Assembly (NCBI GenBank): GCA_964036045.1
Contig: OZ038394.1
Span: 1,839,379-1,903,378, forward strand
Length of the DNA: 64,000 nt
DNA from: Eutreptiella sp. 'Long Island Sound 2002'
Taxonomy: Eukaryota; Euglenozoa; Euglenophyceae; Eutreptiales; Eutreptiaceae
Reading direction: 5' to 3'
Shown here: piece after piece, positions 46,110-56,363 of the stretch
How positions within the stretch are numbered: position 1 is the first letter of the stretch
Layout: every line of letters starts with the position of its first letter
Made by a program: the position numbers and the translations under genes
The notes under the pieces: generated by a model
Database searches by the model: none
The model's input: only the letters and a program-made list of their open reading frames with translations
Told to the model about the DNA's origin: nothing

Positions 46110-47017
46110 TCCTGTGTCTGGGAACACAATGATTACCGCGGTCACCTTGGCCATTGGGGAAAACGGGTCCAAAATTGCCTCCTTTCCGCACCGCGTGCAG
46201 ACAAGCGCGTGCACGGCGCACGGTGCGCCCCCCTACTCAGCCTTTATGGTACCCGCAGCTGAGGGGGTTGCAGAATTCTAGAGGCTGGCAGGGAATGGAG
46301 GAGGGGAGGGGGTAGTCCGCAAGGGCATAAGTGGAAGCCAGTGCACACTGGGCACAAGTACAAGCACCATTGCCGATTCAGGTTGGACAGGTCCGGGATT
46401 GGGTGGATTGTTTGCGGACAACGTGCAGCGCGGCTACGGCAACCAGTTCGCCCCCACTGCTCCGACCGCCGGCGCCCAGGGCCCCGCGCCAGCGCACGCC
46501 GCGCCGCAGCCCACCGCGGCCCCGCCGCAGGCCTCTGCCCCGGCTCCGGCGCCGCCGGCCACGACGTCCGCCCCCCTCCCCCGGCAGCCCCCTCCAGGCA
46601 CGCCCTTCCTCCCCCCGCCCCCCGCCAGCCCCTCGGATGCCACGCACCTCCTCGTCGCATCGCAGCTCGCCGCCCTTGCGGCCGGGGGCGTGCTCCCGGC
46701 CGTCACCGCCGCCCCCACGACCGCCGCCGCGCTGCCTCCGGTGGACGCCCGGGCCGGCGCGGCCGTGGGCGCCGCACCGCAGCTGCCCATGCCCCCCGCA
46801 TTCCCGGCCCACGCCCGGGCCGCACAGCCCCCAGCCACCGGCGCCGCGCCGGGGCCGGCCCTGGCCCCAGCACCGGGCGCCCCCGCCGCTTTGGATCCGC
46901 CTGCGGACGCCGCAGCGACGGGTGGCGCTGCGGCCGCTTTGTCGCCTGCTGCAGCGGCGGCGGCACCGGCGCCAGCGGGCGGCGCGAAACCGGGGGCTGT
47001 GCCCGCGGGCAACAGCG
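46110..47017 (+). CDS. Two exons: conserved exon plus Ala/Pro-rich exon
   Basis: Exon 46110-46222 (after TGGGGCAG; donor CACG|GTGCGCC) is the paralogue of the exon at 3300-3400, with the same entry and exit phase. It joins in phase to exon 46382-47017 (after CGATTCAG; donor AGCG|GTGCGTAG), which begins TGPGLGGLFADNVQRGYGNQ and continues as a roughly 190-residue Ala/Pro low-complexity stretch. GC content is very high there and all frames are open, so the frame choice rests on the splice phase. A disordered linker or scaffold protein is possible; the function is unknown. Confidence 0.5.
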
Positions 47018-47475
47018 GTGCGTAGAGCCGGGGGGGGCGTGGGACCGGGGGTTTGTGCGCACGGGGGGAGGGGGGGTGGAGCCCCCCCCCGACGCCAGGG
47101 CACTGAGGTTCTGGAAGAAGAGCTCGAACGATCCCCGCCCCACCTCCGCCGGTCGGCGGTGCGTTGGGGCCCTCGGCCGCCGGCGGGTCCCCTCCGACCC
47201 CCCACTCGTTGCCCTCCGGCTGCCGACTGGCTCACTGCCGACCAGCCGGCTCCGGTCCAGTGCTGGAGGGCGAGTCAGGCGGTGGTGGGTCCCGGTCGCC
47301 TTGGCCGCCTTATGCACCGCGGACGTGTTTTGCGTCCATGAGCAGTGCGCATGCGGTTGCAATGACTGTGACTCGGGCCTGACGGGGGCATTCGCCTGGT
47401 TGTGTGCGCGGGAGTCGTGCAAGGCCATAAGGACCCAAGGACAACGTTAATGCCAATCAGAACCTGAAGGGGAAT

Positions 47476-47481
47476 CTGATG

Positions 47482-47526
<45 letters not shown>

Positions 47527-47604
47527 GATGAGGAGGAGGAGGAGGAGGAGGAGGAGGAGGAGGAGGAGGAGGAGGAGGAGGAGGATGACGACGACGACGA
47601 TGAT
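47476..47604 (+). repeat. Compound microsatellite: (GAATGAT)n, (GAG)n, (GAC)n
   Basis: About seven copies of a 7-bp ATGAATG unit are followed by about 18 GAG triplets and then GAC/GAT triplets. One plus-strand frame would give a Glu/Asp run followed by DEGDPDELADAADASGFVPH before a stop at 47701-47703, so it could be the acidic end of an exon, but the repeat alone explains the open frame. Confidence 0.85.
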
Positions 47605-48795
47605 GCGGATGAAGATGAAGGCGACCCTGATGAGCTCGCAGATGCCGCTGATGCATCCGGCTTCGTACCACACTTCCTCCGTGGCACCCAAGGACAACCG
47701 TAGATGCCCCTTGGGGCAGCACCGGCGAGGGCCGTTCAAGGGACGTCAACCACTAGGATAACCTAACCGCCGGGGGGTTCACATGCAACACGGGTGTCCC
47801 CGGAGAACGCTGATGCCGTGAAGCAGGCATTCGGAAGTGCAACCGGAGATCAAAGGCGACCGGCAGCAGGACTCCACTGACACGAAGGCAATGAGGGGCT
47901 GGCGAACACCGACACGCAGCCCGGTCGACTGATCGCCATCGAACCCGCTCATGTCCGACGGGTGCCGTGTGCCTCGGTGGGAGCGAGACCCCCTGGATCG
48001 GGATGCAGTCATGGGGGGGGGGAGGGGCAGCCGGGCACGGTCCCTCTATGTGAACCCCCCAGCCCCCCCCCCCCCCAGTTTGCATTTTCTGTCTGTTTTT
48101 CAATCAATCTCATTCAATCTAATTAGGTCCCCCCCCCCCCCAGGGGGGGTTTGAAAGATAGTGGTCCCGGCGGTGTGACGGGTAGGACCATGTGGGCACC
48201 CCCCCGCCCACCCGGCAATACCCCCCCCCAGCATCCGGCAATACCGCCGCCCTCCCGCACATCCCCCCACCCCCCCTTCCCAGCCCACCCACCCTCCCCC
48301 CGAGTTTTTGAAAGATAGCTGGGGGGCGGGGGGGGGGGACCCCTCCCCCAAAACCCCCTCCCCCCCTCCCCAGACCAAAGTGACCATAGTGGGAAAAAAC
48401 GAAATTTACAATAGGGAAAATCTGGTCAGGCCATTTTTGGTACACCAAGTTTTGGGTCCAAAACCCCCTCCCCCCCTCCCCCCCCCCTGCTCAAAAGAAG
48501 CCCTGCTGGGGGGTGGTTTGCAGCGGGACCGGGTCCGACCGCCCCCCTGTCCCGTGCATGCAGTGCCACCATCCCGCAGCAGGCACTGTGTGCCCGGCCC
48601 GGCTCGGGCCTGCCCAGTTGTACGCCCCTCAGGATCCGTGTGCCGCCCCGGGATCACTCCCGCCGCATCCTAAACGACCGGGTGGTCGGCTCCTCCCTCC
48701 GGCGCGCCGCATGCGCTCGCCCGGCAGGCCCCAGAGGAGCGGCCTGGTTTCCTGAGCGTTGTGGAACGCGGCTGCGCGACATGCGTGCGGCGCAC
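47605..48795. other. C-run-rich stretch, no firm gene
   Basis: It contains several long C runs and two copies (48149 and 48304) of the inverse of the CTATCTTTCAAA phrase that heads poly-G runs elsewhere. No exon was accepted. Confidence 0.4.
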
Positions 48796-48994
48796 CGGTC
48801 CCAAATTTTCTGCGACGCGAGCGTGCAGTTCTCGGGGGCACTGGGCGCCCCCGTCTGCCTCCGTGCGGCCCGTGCCAGCTGCTGCTCGTTGCTTGGCATT
48901 TGAGGCCCCTGCTGCCTGGCGCTGAGCATCCCGTGCCCGCGCTTGCTGCCCTCGGTCGGTGCCGGCTGCTGCTGCCCGCCGCCAAAGGGCAAAC
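48796..48994 (-). CDS. Candidate exon, Gln/Ala/Arg-rich
   Basis: A 199-nt open segment from AGAAAAG|GTTTG to GGACCG|GTGCGCC on the minus strand. The peptide includes GGGQQQPAPTEGSKRGHG and NEQQLARAARRQTGAPSAPE, ending ASQKIWDR. An alternative acceptor lies 5 nt upstream (CCAG|AAAAGG). High GC content lowers confidence. Confidence 0.35.
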
Positions 48995-49573
48995 CTTTTC
49001 TGGCTTCATGGGGGCCATTGGAGCGGCACCTTTTCTCTGACCTCCTCGTTGCCCAAGCGACACGAGCCCAAGGGACCGTATTCTGGCACCGAAGCGTTTT
49101 GGGTATTCATTTTAGTGTCCCCACGAGAGGATACTTTTTCTATAGAGAAACCCCATGGGAGACCATCGAATTGCGTTCATTTGTGGTCGTGCCATGCTAT
49201 GCCAGGCCATGCCATGCCCACAAGGATTGAGCAGCAAAGATGCTCCATTCAAGAGACGTTGGAATTTCTGTGCTATGTGCATAAGCTGCGTCTTGTCTGG
49301 TCACATGGGACCCCCCCCCCATTTTTTGGGGGAAGTTGGACGTAGCTTGGACAAAGGCGTGAGCTGTGCTTCAAGAAAAAGTGTATTTTTTCGGTTGACT
49401 GATGAGTATGGGGCGTGGATTGTCGGGATGGGGCTGGCCATTTTCTTTGCTTTGATTATGGTTGCCCTCTGCCCCGCCGTCTCATTACACGGCACATTGT
49501 ACCTGGTCCGTAGCCTTAGTTTGCAACATAACATTGCGTCTGCACTGAGGCTGCCTGTTTTTGTTTGTGTTAG

Positions 49574-49668
49574 GGTCCGCCCAAATGCCAAATGGCAGAT
49601 ATATTGCTGCTTTTGAGAGCGGTGCACGTTCCGTGTCTCTGTTGAGTGACACGGCACAGGCGGCGCAG
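49574..49668 (+). CDS. Candidate 95-nt exon
   Basis: Acceptor TTTGTTTGTGTTAG and donor GCGCAG|GTATTC. The only sensible frame gives SAQMPNGRYIAAFESGARSV and ends SDTAQAAQ. A minisatellite of TTG/TCG triplets follows in the intron. Not recognised. Confidence 0.45.
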
Positions 49669-49732
49669 GTATTCGGACACATGGGGCCAGGCATGTGCTT
49701 CGCGCGATCTATTGTTGATGCCGCTTTGCGTG

Positions 49733-49815
49733 TTGTTGCTGTTGTTGCTGTTGTTGTCGTCGTCGTCACGTTGTCGTCGTCGTCGTTCGTCGTCGTCCGT
49801 CGTTGTCGTCGTTCG

Positions 49816-49849
<34 letters not shown>

Positions 49850-49882
49850 CGCTGCCGCCGCCACCTTCGTCGTCGTCGTCGG
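49733..49882 (+). repeat. (TTG)n/(TCG)n trinucleotide repeat
   Basis: About 150 bp of TTG, TCG and CGT triplets interrupted by CGTTG units. It creates long Leu/Val/Ser or Asn/Asp frames on both strands. Confidence 0.9.
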
Positions 49883-50423
49883 AGTGCACCAGCCGTTTCA
49901 AGATAAGCACCTCAAAAGTTGTTGCTGGGGGATACATCAGCCGCTCTTGGTTTCCGTGGCTGGCTAACCATCCATGCAAACCCCCTTCCCTTGCCCCTTA
50001 TTCCATCTGGAAATTTGTGCCATTGTCACGATGTTGTGACGATGAAGTCCATAGAAAGACACCAAACCGAAGACGAGGAGTCTCCGAAGCATGGAAAGTG
50101 TCTGTCTAGGGCCTCGTGAGCCGGTGCACGAACGCCCTATCGACGCGGTGACTTGTGCTCCCGCCGCAGCAGCAGGGAACAAGCTAACGCCCCCTTCCCC
50201 CACTTGTGAGCCCCTGGGGGGTAAAGGATGTTTTGTGTATTGTGACCCGCATACCTGTGTCAAGATGTGCTCTCCAGAGAAATTGGCAATCAGAGCAGGG
50301 TACAGCCTCGGTCATGCATTTCACCCCATTTTCGCTTGCATTATGGATCGGACACATACATCTTTTCTGACCTGGTGTGTAGCGGCTCTGCAGGCTCCCC
50401 TATGCCTTTTTTTTTTTTTGCAG

Positions 50424-50540
50424 AATCTACCACCACAGTCAGATGGCAAGTCTCAGGGTGGTGGTGGCATGGGATGCCCATTTGGTGTCACACCCAAATC
50501 GAGCAGGCGCTTGGCTTGGTGTGACCAAGAGCAGAATTAA
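50424..50540 (+). CDS. Candidate terminal exon
   Basis: A strong acceptor (T run followed by GCAG) opens a 39-codon frame to TAA at 50538-50540, encoding PPQSDGKSQGGGGMGCPFGV and ending AWCDQEQN. It may be the last exon of the same gene as the one at 49574-49668, with a possible exon near 50113-50221 (donor GGGG|GTAAAG) between, but the phases do not join directly. A second, longer frame over the same bases reads to 50682. Confidence 0.35.
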   Translation, partial: NLPPQSDGKSQGGGGMGCPFGVTPKSSRRLAWCDQEQN

Positions 50541-53500
50541 GGCTTCACTATTTGGTGGTATGTTTCTCATGTGCTGGAAGATGAACAAACATTTAGTGGT
50601 AAAAGTGTCAAGGAAGTCAAGGATGTACAATCGTAGGCCTAATGGGACCCCTCTTCTTTTTGCATCCGTCGAAACGACGTGATTCCCTGATCCGATTATT
50701 GATTTCGAGACCCTTAGTTTTACAGATGCTTAAATTGTCTTCCCCTTCTTCTGCAGCGAGTTGCCTGTTGGAGATTGGTTAATGCCTAGCTTTTGTCAAC
50801 ATGACTCCTGCTGCCATGTGCAAGATGGAAGCTGCTGTTGCATGTGCTCAGTTTCAGAACACTTTGTATTTGACCCACCAGGGTTGTTGTTTGTCAAAAA
50901 AATCACACCATAAAGCAACCTAAAGCCCCAGGCATCTCCCAGAATACAGGATCAGCACAATTGGTGCCGCCCCACCCCAAGTTCTATTTCATGCGCAGTC
51001 CCGTTTTTCCATGATTGCCACCCCCTGTAACCCCAAACAGGGTGTCATGTTTTCTACTCTGAGTGCCCAATTAACTTTCTCCATGGCGTCACACGTATTT
51101 TTGCAAATCAAATCTCCCTGCCCCAGCCCTAGCCCCTAGCCAGTTTTTTCTAGAGACCATCATTTGCAAGCGTTTTGCAGCTTTGCATATCCTTTTTGGT
51201 CAGTTTGAAAGACAGGTGTGTGCTGCAGCTTGGCATTAACTTGCAGTCATCTGTGAATTGCATGGTTTTTGTTCTAAAAGGCATTTAAATTAACCCCTGG
51301 CAGGGTAGTTAGCCAATCAAATGTCATGCATGATGCAGAGAGGCCTCGCTCATGTTCCAAAATGCTTGGAATCCCCGCGGCCATCTTGATTCAGATATTG
51401 ATTGGATTGGCATCAAGGTTCTCAGTGCTGCCTTGAAATTTGTAACAGCCCTTTCAGCCATATCGGTGCTTAATGAACTGCCCAAAAGAAACACAGGAGA
51501 AGACAGCCCAATCATTCTGCTTACTATCAACTCCATTCAACGCATTGCGACATTGACCGGTGCACATTTTGCCTTTGAGGTTACAGTTGCTTGAGTTGTT
51601 TGCTGTTTGCCACTTTTCAATCTGCACCCGACCTGGTCGCAAGAAATGTAGCCCAACACATCATATCATTTCAATCCACAGGTTTTTTGCACTGTGGATT
51701 CCAGCTATCCTGCCGGGGCATCCCGGAATACCATCCACAGGTTGGGGCCTTCTCAGTTATTGTAAGTTTGAGGTGTTGATGATGGTGGTGGCGGTGTCGA
51801 TTGATTTTGTTGGGCAGTGAGATACACTGGATTTCTTTGCACACAAAGCTTTAGTTGAAAGGCACAGTGCAAAACGCCTCAGTTGAAATTGGGTTTCATT
51901 GTGAATGGAAAACCTCATTTCATTTTTTTTTTGCAATAAAAGTGGAATAGACTGGATTTTTTTGAACATACAACCTCAATTTAAACTGGGGTTTCTGTGC
52001 AAATTAAACATTTTGCTCTCAATTCAAATATAAACCAGGTAAGGTAAAATCCCCAGTTGTTGTACCAATACTGTAAGGATTGTACAGATAGCAGTGATTA
52101 GCGCTGCAGGCTGAATAGCGACATACAGTTAGATAATAGAATGATCTTTAAGACTAAATCACGGGGGGGCCATCTCTTGGGTTCGGGTACGCGACTCCCC
52201 CCCCCCCCCACCCTGCCCTCCGGGCCCACTTAGTTACCAAGGGTCAATGGCAACATGCCATACATAGGGTCGCGCCGAAGGCGCCTGAAAATTTTGTCCC
52301 TTTTGCTTGGGATCCCCGAGAATGCAGGGGTTGGGTAGCATTTCCACCCACTTGTGGGCCCCCAAGAAGGCAGGGGTGAGGTAGCCAATTTTGATTTTGT
52401 GGTAGCCGCTTTTGATCAAAGCTTTTGAGTGCTAGATATCGCAAGACGAGGCGCTATACAAATGTCATTTGTTGGGAGGTGTTTTCAGCGGAGATTAGGA
52501 AGGCGGGCCGCTATGCGAACCTCATTTTTTGCGAGGTGAAGATCGTGCATTCGGAGCAAAACCCCGGCCCGAGTGCAGCACCAAATTCTTTCTGGGGCAA
52601 CTGGTTGCGTGGCCCTTGAGTTGGGGCTAGGGACTTACAATCCACGCTTTGTTGTATGGCCCCTCGAGTTGGGGTTAGGGACTCACAATCCACGTACCGT
52701 ACTTATGTGTACGGCGAAGGAAAAAAAAATCGGGTGCCTTGTAGGCCTGGGCAACCTGCCGGGCTCCTAGGTGCTCTCCAGTGTGACGCGCCGTGTCGGA
52801 GAGAACGGCATACATATACGGCCCTCCCCAAGCAGGGGATGTGGGCGCCTACAACCACCATTGCACTCGTGAGGAGGTAGAGTGGAGGCCCCTGGAGCAA
52901 CCTCCGAGGCCACCACGTCCCTACCAAACCGAACCAGACCTCTGCTAACCCTCTCCCCTAGCCCCCCCCCCCCTAGCAACTAGCAGCGACTAGCAAGTCC
53001 CTTAGAGAAACCCTCCTCGGCGGTGAGCCTGCCCCCCTCAAAAGCCACACCCCCCCCCCCGTATTGGCCTTCGGCCGACTTCTATTGGAGGGGATGAGTC
53101 GCGTTTGGAAGCGACGAGACGGCCCACCCGTGCTATAAATCCGTTTTAGTGAAAAATCTAAATATGGTTTGTGAAATTTGGGCGAAAAGTGATCGCGGAC
53201 GAGCCGCGGAAGTTTGGGCGGCACCGGAAAGTACACCACCTTTGCGCACCTATTTTTGAAGATTTGGCTGCACGTTTTAAGATTTTAAATGTTAGAGATA
53301 GCCAAATAGTCCAAGAATCAACTCCCCATCGATCCGAAATCGTTCCCATAGCAGAGAAATTGCCCAATTTTCAGCGCGAGGGGGGGTTGCGCGCCAAAAA
53401 TTGACGGATTTCTCTGCCAACGGAAGGATTTCAAGGGATTGTGAAGTGGATTTATGACCCATTTGAAATATTCAATCTGCTAAAGTATCAAAAAATCGAA

Positions 53501-54271
53501 GCTTGCAGATACAATCTAGCGCGCAATAGTTCCGGAGGGAGTTCACGGAAGCGGCGGCTCCTTTCGGAACGTGCGGTGTGATTTTGATGTAATATGATGA
53601 AATATAGTAACACAATCTTTTGCTCTAAGGTAAAGTGCCGAAATTGTAATCGCCGCCCTCATTGTGCAACCCTCCCGGGCAACCACCTTGGTGGCCCTAA
53701 TTGTGCCGCACCCCGAAACCAAAAATCCCCGGTTTTAGCACAATACTACAAACTACATGTGTGAGAAAGAATATTCAGCTTCCAATGATTGTTTTTGTTG
53801 CTTTTGATGCGCCACTGCTTGTGTTCTGCTACTTGCCTGCTCCCGTTGCTCCTCTGGTTTTGATGTGTTTTTCGAAAACAAAACGAAAGGCTCAACCCCG
53901 AGTCCAAGTAGGGCACAAATCTAGGGTTTTATGCTCCAAACATGAAGGGCTGCAGTCACAAAGAGATAGATGTACAATGTATTCACAACAAGTTTACTGC
54001 AAGCACGAAACGGTCCTTCGGGCCCGCGCCATAGGGTTGCTGGCGGCCCGGTGGGGTATAACCACGCTACGTTGAACAAGGAAGGAGAACTAGAGCAGAG
54101 GGCACCCGGGCAGAGGGCACCCGGGCAGAGGGCACCTTGAAGGACCCTCAGGGGTCCCTCAATGACCCCCCTAGGGAAGGAAAGACGCAAGAGGCGCAAG
54201 GCCATTGGCACTAAGCAACAACCCTGTGTGACTAGGAAACTGGCCGCCATGGAGAGGTGAACGGCATGTAG
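50541..54271. other. No firm gene; small duplications
   Basis: Mostly non-repetitive. Two small duplications were seen: near 52448-52535 (CGCTAT[AG]C[GA]AA..TCATTT repeated, coding frame open across both) and at 52609-52704 (a 47-bp unit TTGGGG[CT]TAGGGACT[TC]ACAATCC twice). A 77-codon plus-strand frame at 53171-53404 has ordinary protein composition but no borders or relatives that I recognise. A GGGCAGAGGGCACCC motif is repeated three times at about 54095-54135. Confidence 0.4.
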
Positions 54272-54445
54272 ACGAAATACGTCTAGCAGAACAGTAAGAC
54301 TATTAAGTTTGGAACATTCCATACTGTTGCAGAAGATGCGAGACTTGTTCCATAAGACGTGATACGTCTACCGGAACAATAAGACAATTCGCTAGACGTT
54401 GTGGAACAGCCTTTACTGTTCCAAAAGACGTGATACGTCTGTCGG
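54272..54445. repeat. Palindromic repeat cluster beside the viral block
   Basis: AGACGTGATACGTCT (a perfect 6-bp inverted repeat around GAT) occurs at about 54355 and 54426, with the variant AGACGAAATACGTCT at about 54272. Each is followed by a [AC]GGAACA[AG]TAAGAC-like phrase. TGGAACA and TGTTCC words alternate between them. Spacing is 71-83 bp. It precedes a very AT-rich stretch (54480-54600). Confidence 0.65.
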
Positions 54446-54802
54446 AACACTATGGCAAAATGTCAGATGCAACATATAGTTCCACTAGACACACCATTAT
54501 GCTATATTATACATTACTTATATATTACGATTATATTGTATACTACCAAACAATGGTTTTGTACATTTTCATTCTTTTACTTTTCGGCTTTCATTTCACA
54601 AGCAACTTTGGTGGCAGCCCATGACGAAAGGACGCCTACAGTGAGTTGGCACAGGAGGGATGGCCAAAAACGAAAGGGGACACGAGCGTCGACACTGCAA
54701 CGCCACATACGCCCGGGAGCAATTGCCGGCAGAGGGTGCCCGGGGCCAGCCCGGACACACCATGGCCTAGGACCAAGTTGGGTAGCCCTGCTCTCTCTCT
54801 GC
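54446..54802. other. AT-rich spacer between palindromes and capsid gene
   Basis: The first 150 bp are strongly AT-rich (TATATTATACATTACTTAT). The rest resembles neither flank, except that a CAGAGGGTGCCCGGG motif echoes the GCAGAGGGCACCCGG triplet repeat at 54.1 kb. This may be the left boundary zone of the viral insertion. Confidence 0.4.
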
Positions 54803-56254
54803 CTACACCACCGGAAAACCGGCCGATCCACTTGAAAATCTGAGTATGGTACTGGAGCACGCCGAGATTATGAGATCGTACGTACTGCGGACACGCCCTG
54901 GTGATTCAGATGTGTCAATGTTGTTGTTGTTCTTGGCCTTCTCGGACGCGTCGATGTTCAATGTGACACTCGCCAGTCGCGCGAAGTTGGTAGACCCATC
55001 GGGTTGGTTGGAGGCCAGCTTGTTGCAGTATGGCAGCAGATGGTAGCCGGGCGTGTCCGGTATCGAGTTGGCAACGTAGTAGGGCGCGACCATCGAGTAG
55101 TAATCCGAAAACATATTCACACGATCCACGTTCTCGTACATCAACACCGCCATGGACACAGGGTCATCGTTATCCGCCTGCTCGTCCCCGAATATAATGC
55201 CATACTTCGAGTTAGCACCCGTGCTGAATCCAATCGTGGGGTTCGTGCCGTAGTTCGACCACTCATTCCTGTATGTCGTGTTTCGCATCGCGAAGAATAT
55301 CGCGCGGATGGAGTGTGCGAACCGCAGGTCGGTTGCCCGCTGCGCGTTGCTTGACGGGGCGAATGACGACGCGGGGATGGTCTGGATCTGCTCGATCATG
55401 ACGTCGATGTCGGGTTCGTCCCCGATCTTCTCACGGTCTCCGTTGGGGATCACCACGTAGTGCGCCCATACCTGGCAACTCTGCAGGCGAGGTGTGCCCC
55501 CGGACTTCAGAACGGTGTCCCATGGTGGGCTCATCATTGGGGTGGCCGTGAATCCCGTCGAGCCAGCCTGCGAGACGACGTTCTGTGACAGTTGGTCGAT
55601 AATCAGCAGATCCTGCCATGGGCGGAGTTTGATGGTGAGCTTGATGTCATTGAATGGGCATGCCGCCTGCATGATGGCATCGGATGGGTCCCGAGTGAAC
55701 CAGAAGGGGAGTGGTATGTTCAGCGCGGTGCGGGGGAGCATGATTGGTGAGTTGGGAAAGTACTCCGTGCTGGCCACGGTGGCGTACGGATTGGTGAGAC
55801 GTGGCACATTCCCGATCATGCTGTCGTACCCGGCCCGCTTGGACGAAGTGAGCGTGAATGCCGATAGGAAGTCCATGTGGTAGTTGGTGAGCTTGTTGAG
55901 GGTGAGATCATTGAACTGCAAGTACGCCTCGTCAATCAGGTTGTGTCCTATGTTGCGGGTCCATTGTGCCTGGTAGAGTGGTTCGGTTTCGATTGCGGGT
56001 AGCTCCACGCGCATCCACACGTCGCGGATGTAGTCACCCGCTCGGGAAAACATCGCCTGTAGCTCCTGATCGAAATCGCCCGTGGTGCCGCACTTGTTCA
56101 GCTGTGCGGCAATTACTGTGAACCACGCCGATTTGCGGATAACCTTACGTGACTTGTTCACACTGCGCCCACCATACAGCCACGACTCGATCTCATCAAA
56201 TGTACTGAGATCAATAAACGCGGTGGTTAAACTCACTGTCGCTGTGGCTGACAT
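54803..56254 (-). CDS. Nucleocytoviricot major capsid protein (double jelly-roll)
   Basis: An uninterrupted 483-codon frame starting at ATG 56254. It has the hallmark order of the giant-virus capsid family: FSRAGDYIRDVWMRVELP at residues 69-86 (first jelly-roll entry strands), the conserved central block with SSKRAGYDSMIGNV at 137-150, LPLPFWFTRDP at 180-190 with PFNDIKLTI at 200-208, and the C-terminal signature QPDGSTNFARLASVTLNI at 417-434. The family forms trimeric capsomers of icosahedral capsids. Length is within the usual 430-650 residues. The central block suggests the asfarvirus-like side of the group, to which the dinoflagellate virus HcDNAV belongs; this is inference from memory. 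The frame is intact, unlike two of its neighbours. It diverges from the ligase gene across about 110 bp and has a GATAAAAG box 21 nt before the ATG. Confidence 0.92.
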   Translation of the reverse strand: MSATATVSLTTAFIDLSTFDEIESWLYGGRSVNKSRKVIRKSAWFTVIAAQLNKCGTTGDFDQELQAMFSRAGDYIRDVWMRVELPAIETEPLYQAQWTRNIGHNLIDEAYLQFNDLTLNKLTNYHMDFLSAFTLTSSKRAGYDSMIGNVPRLTNPYATVASTEYFPNSPIMLPRTALNIPLPFWFTRDPSDAIMQAACPFNDIKLTIKLRPWQDLLIIDQLSQNVVSQAGSTGFTATPMMSPPWDTVLKSGGTPRLQSCQVWAHYVVIPNGDREKIGDEPDIDVMIEQIQTIPASSFAPSSNAQRATDLRFAHSIRAIFFAMRNTTYRNEWSNYGTNPTIGFSTGANSKYGIIFGDEQADNDDPVSMAVLMYENVDRVNMFSDYYSMVAPYYVANSIPDTPGYHLLPYCNKLASNQPDGSTNFARLASVTLNIDASEKAKNNNNIDTSESPGRVRSTYDLIISACSSTILRFSSGSAGFPVV

Positions 56255-56275
56255 CTCTCACCTTTCTATGGGGCT

Positions 56276-56283
56276 CTTTTATC
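56276..56283 (-). promoter_or_regulatory. Putative viral promoter box of the capsid gene
   Basis: On the minus strand the sequence reads TATAAAGATAAAAG, and GATAAAAG ends 21 nt before the capsid ATG. The same [GA]ATAAAAG word precedes the acidic-protein and 59306 starts. A shared A/T-rich promoter element is inferred. Confidence 0.5.
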
Positions 56284-56363
56284 TTTATACACCAAACCAC
56301 AAGAAAAAAAAGGTATATACACAGGTGAGACAACCACACCACCCACCCCCTCACAGGCAAGGG

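Noticed and set aside
46378..47428. Minus-strand and alternative-frame ORFs of 190-370 codons
   Set aside because: Very high GC content leaves all frames open. Only the plus-strand frame with matching splice phase to the conserved upstream exon was kept.
49485..49979. Asn/Asp-rich minus-strand frame
   Set aside because: Produced by the TTG/TCG trinucleotide repeat.
54803..55883. Plus-strand frames antisense to the capsid gene
   Set aside because: They are shadows of the capsid gene with no motif of their own.
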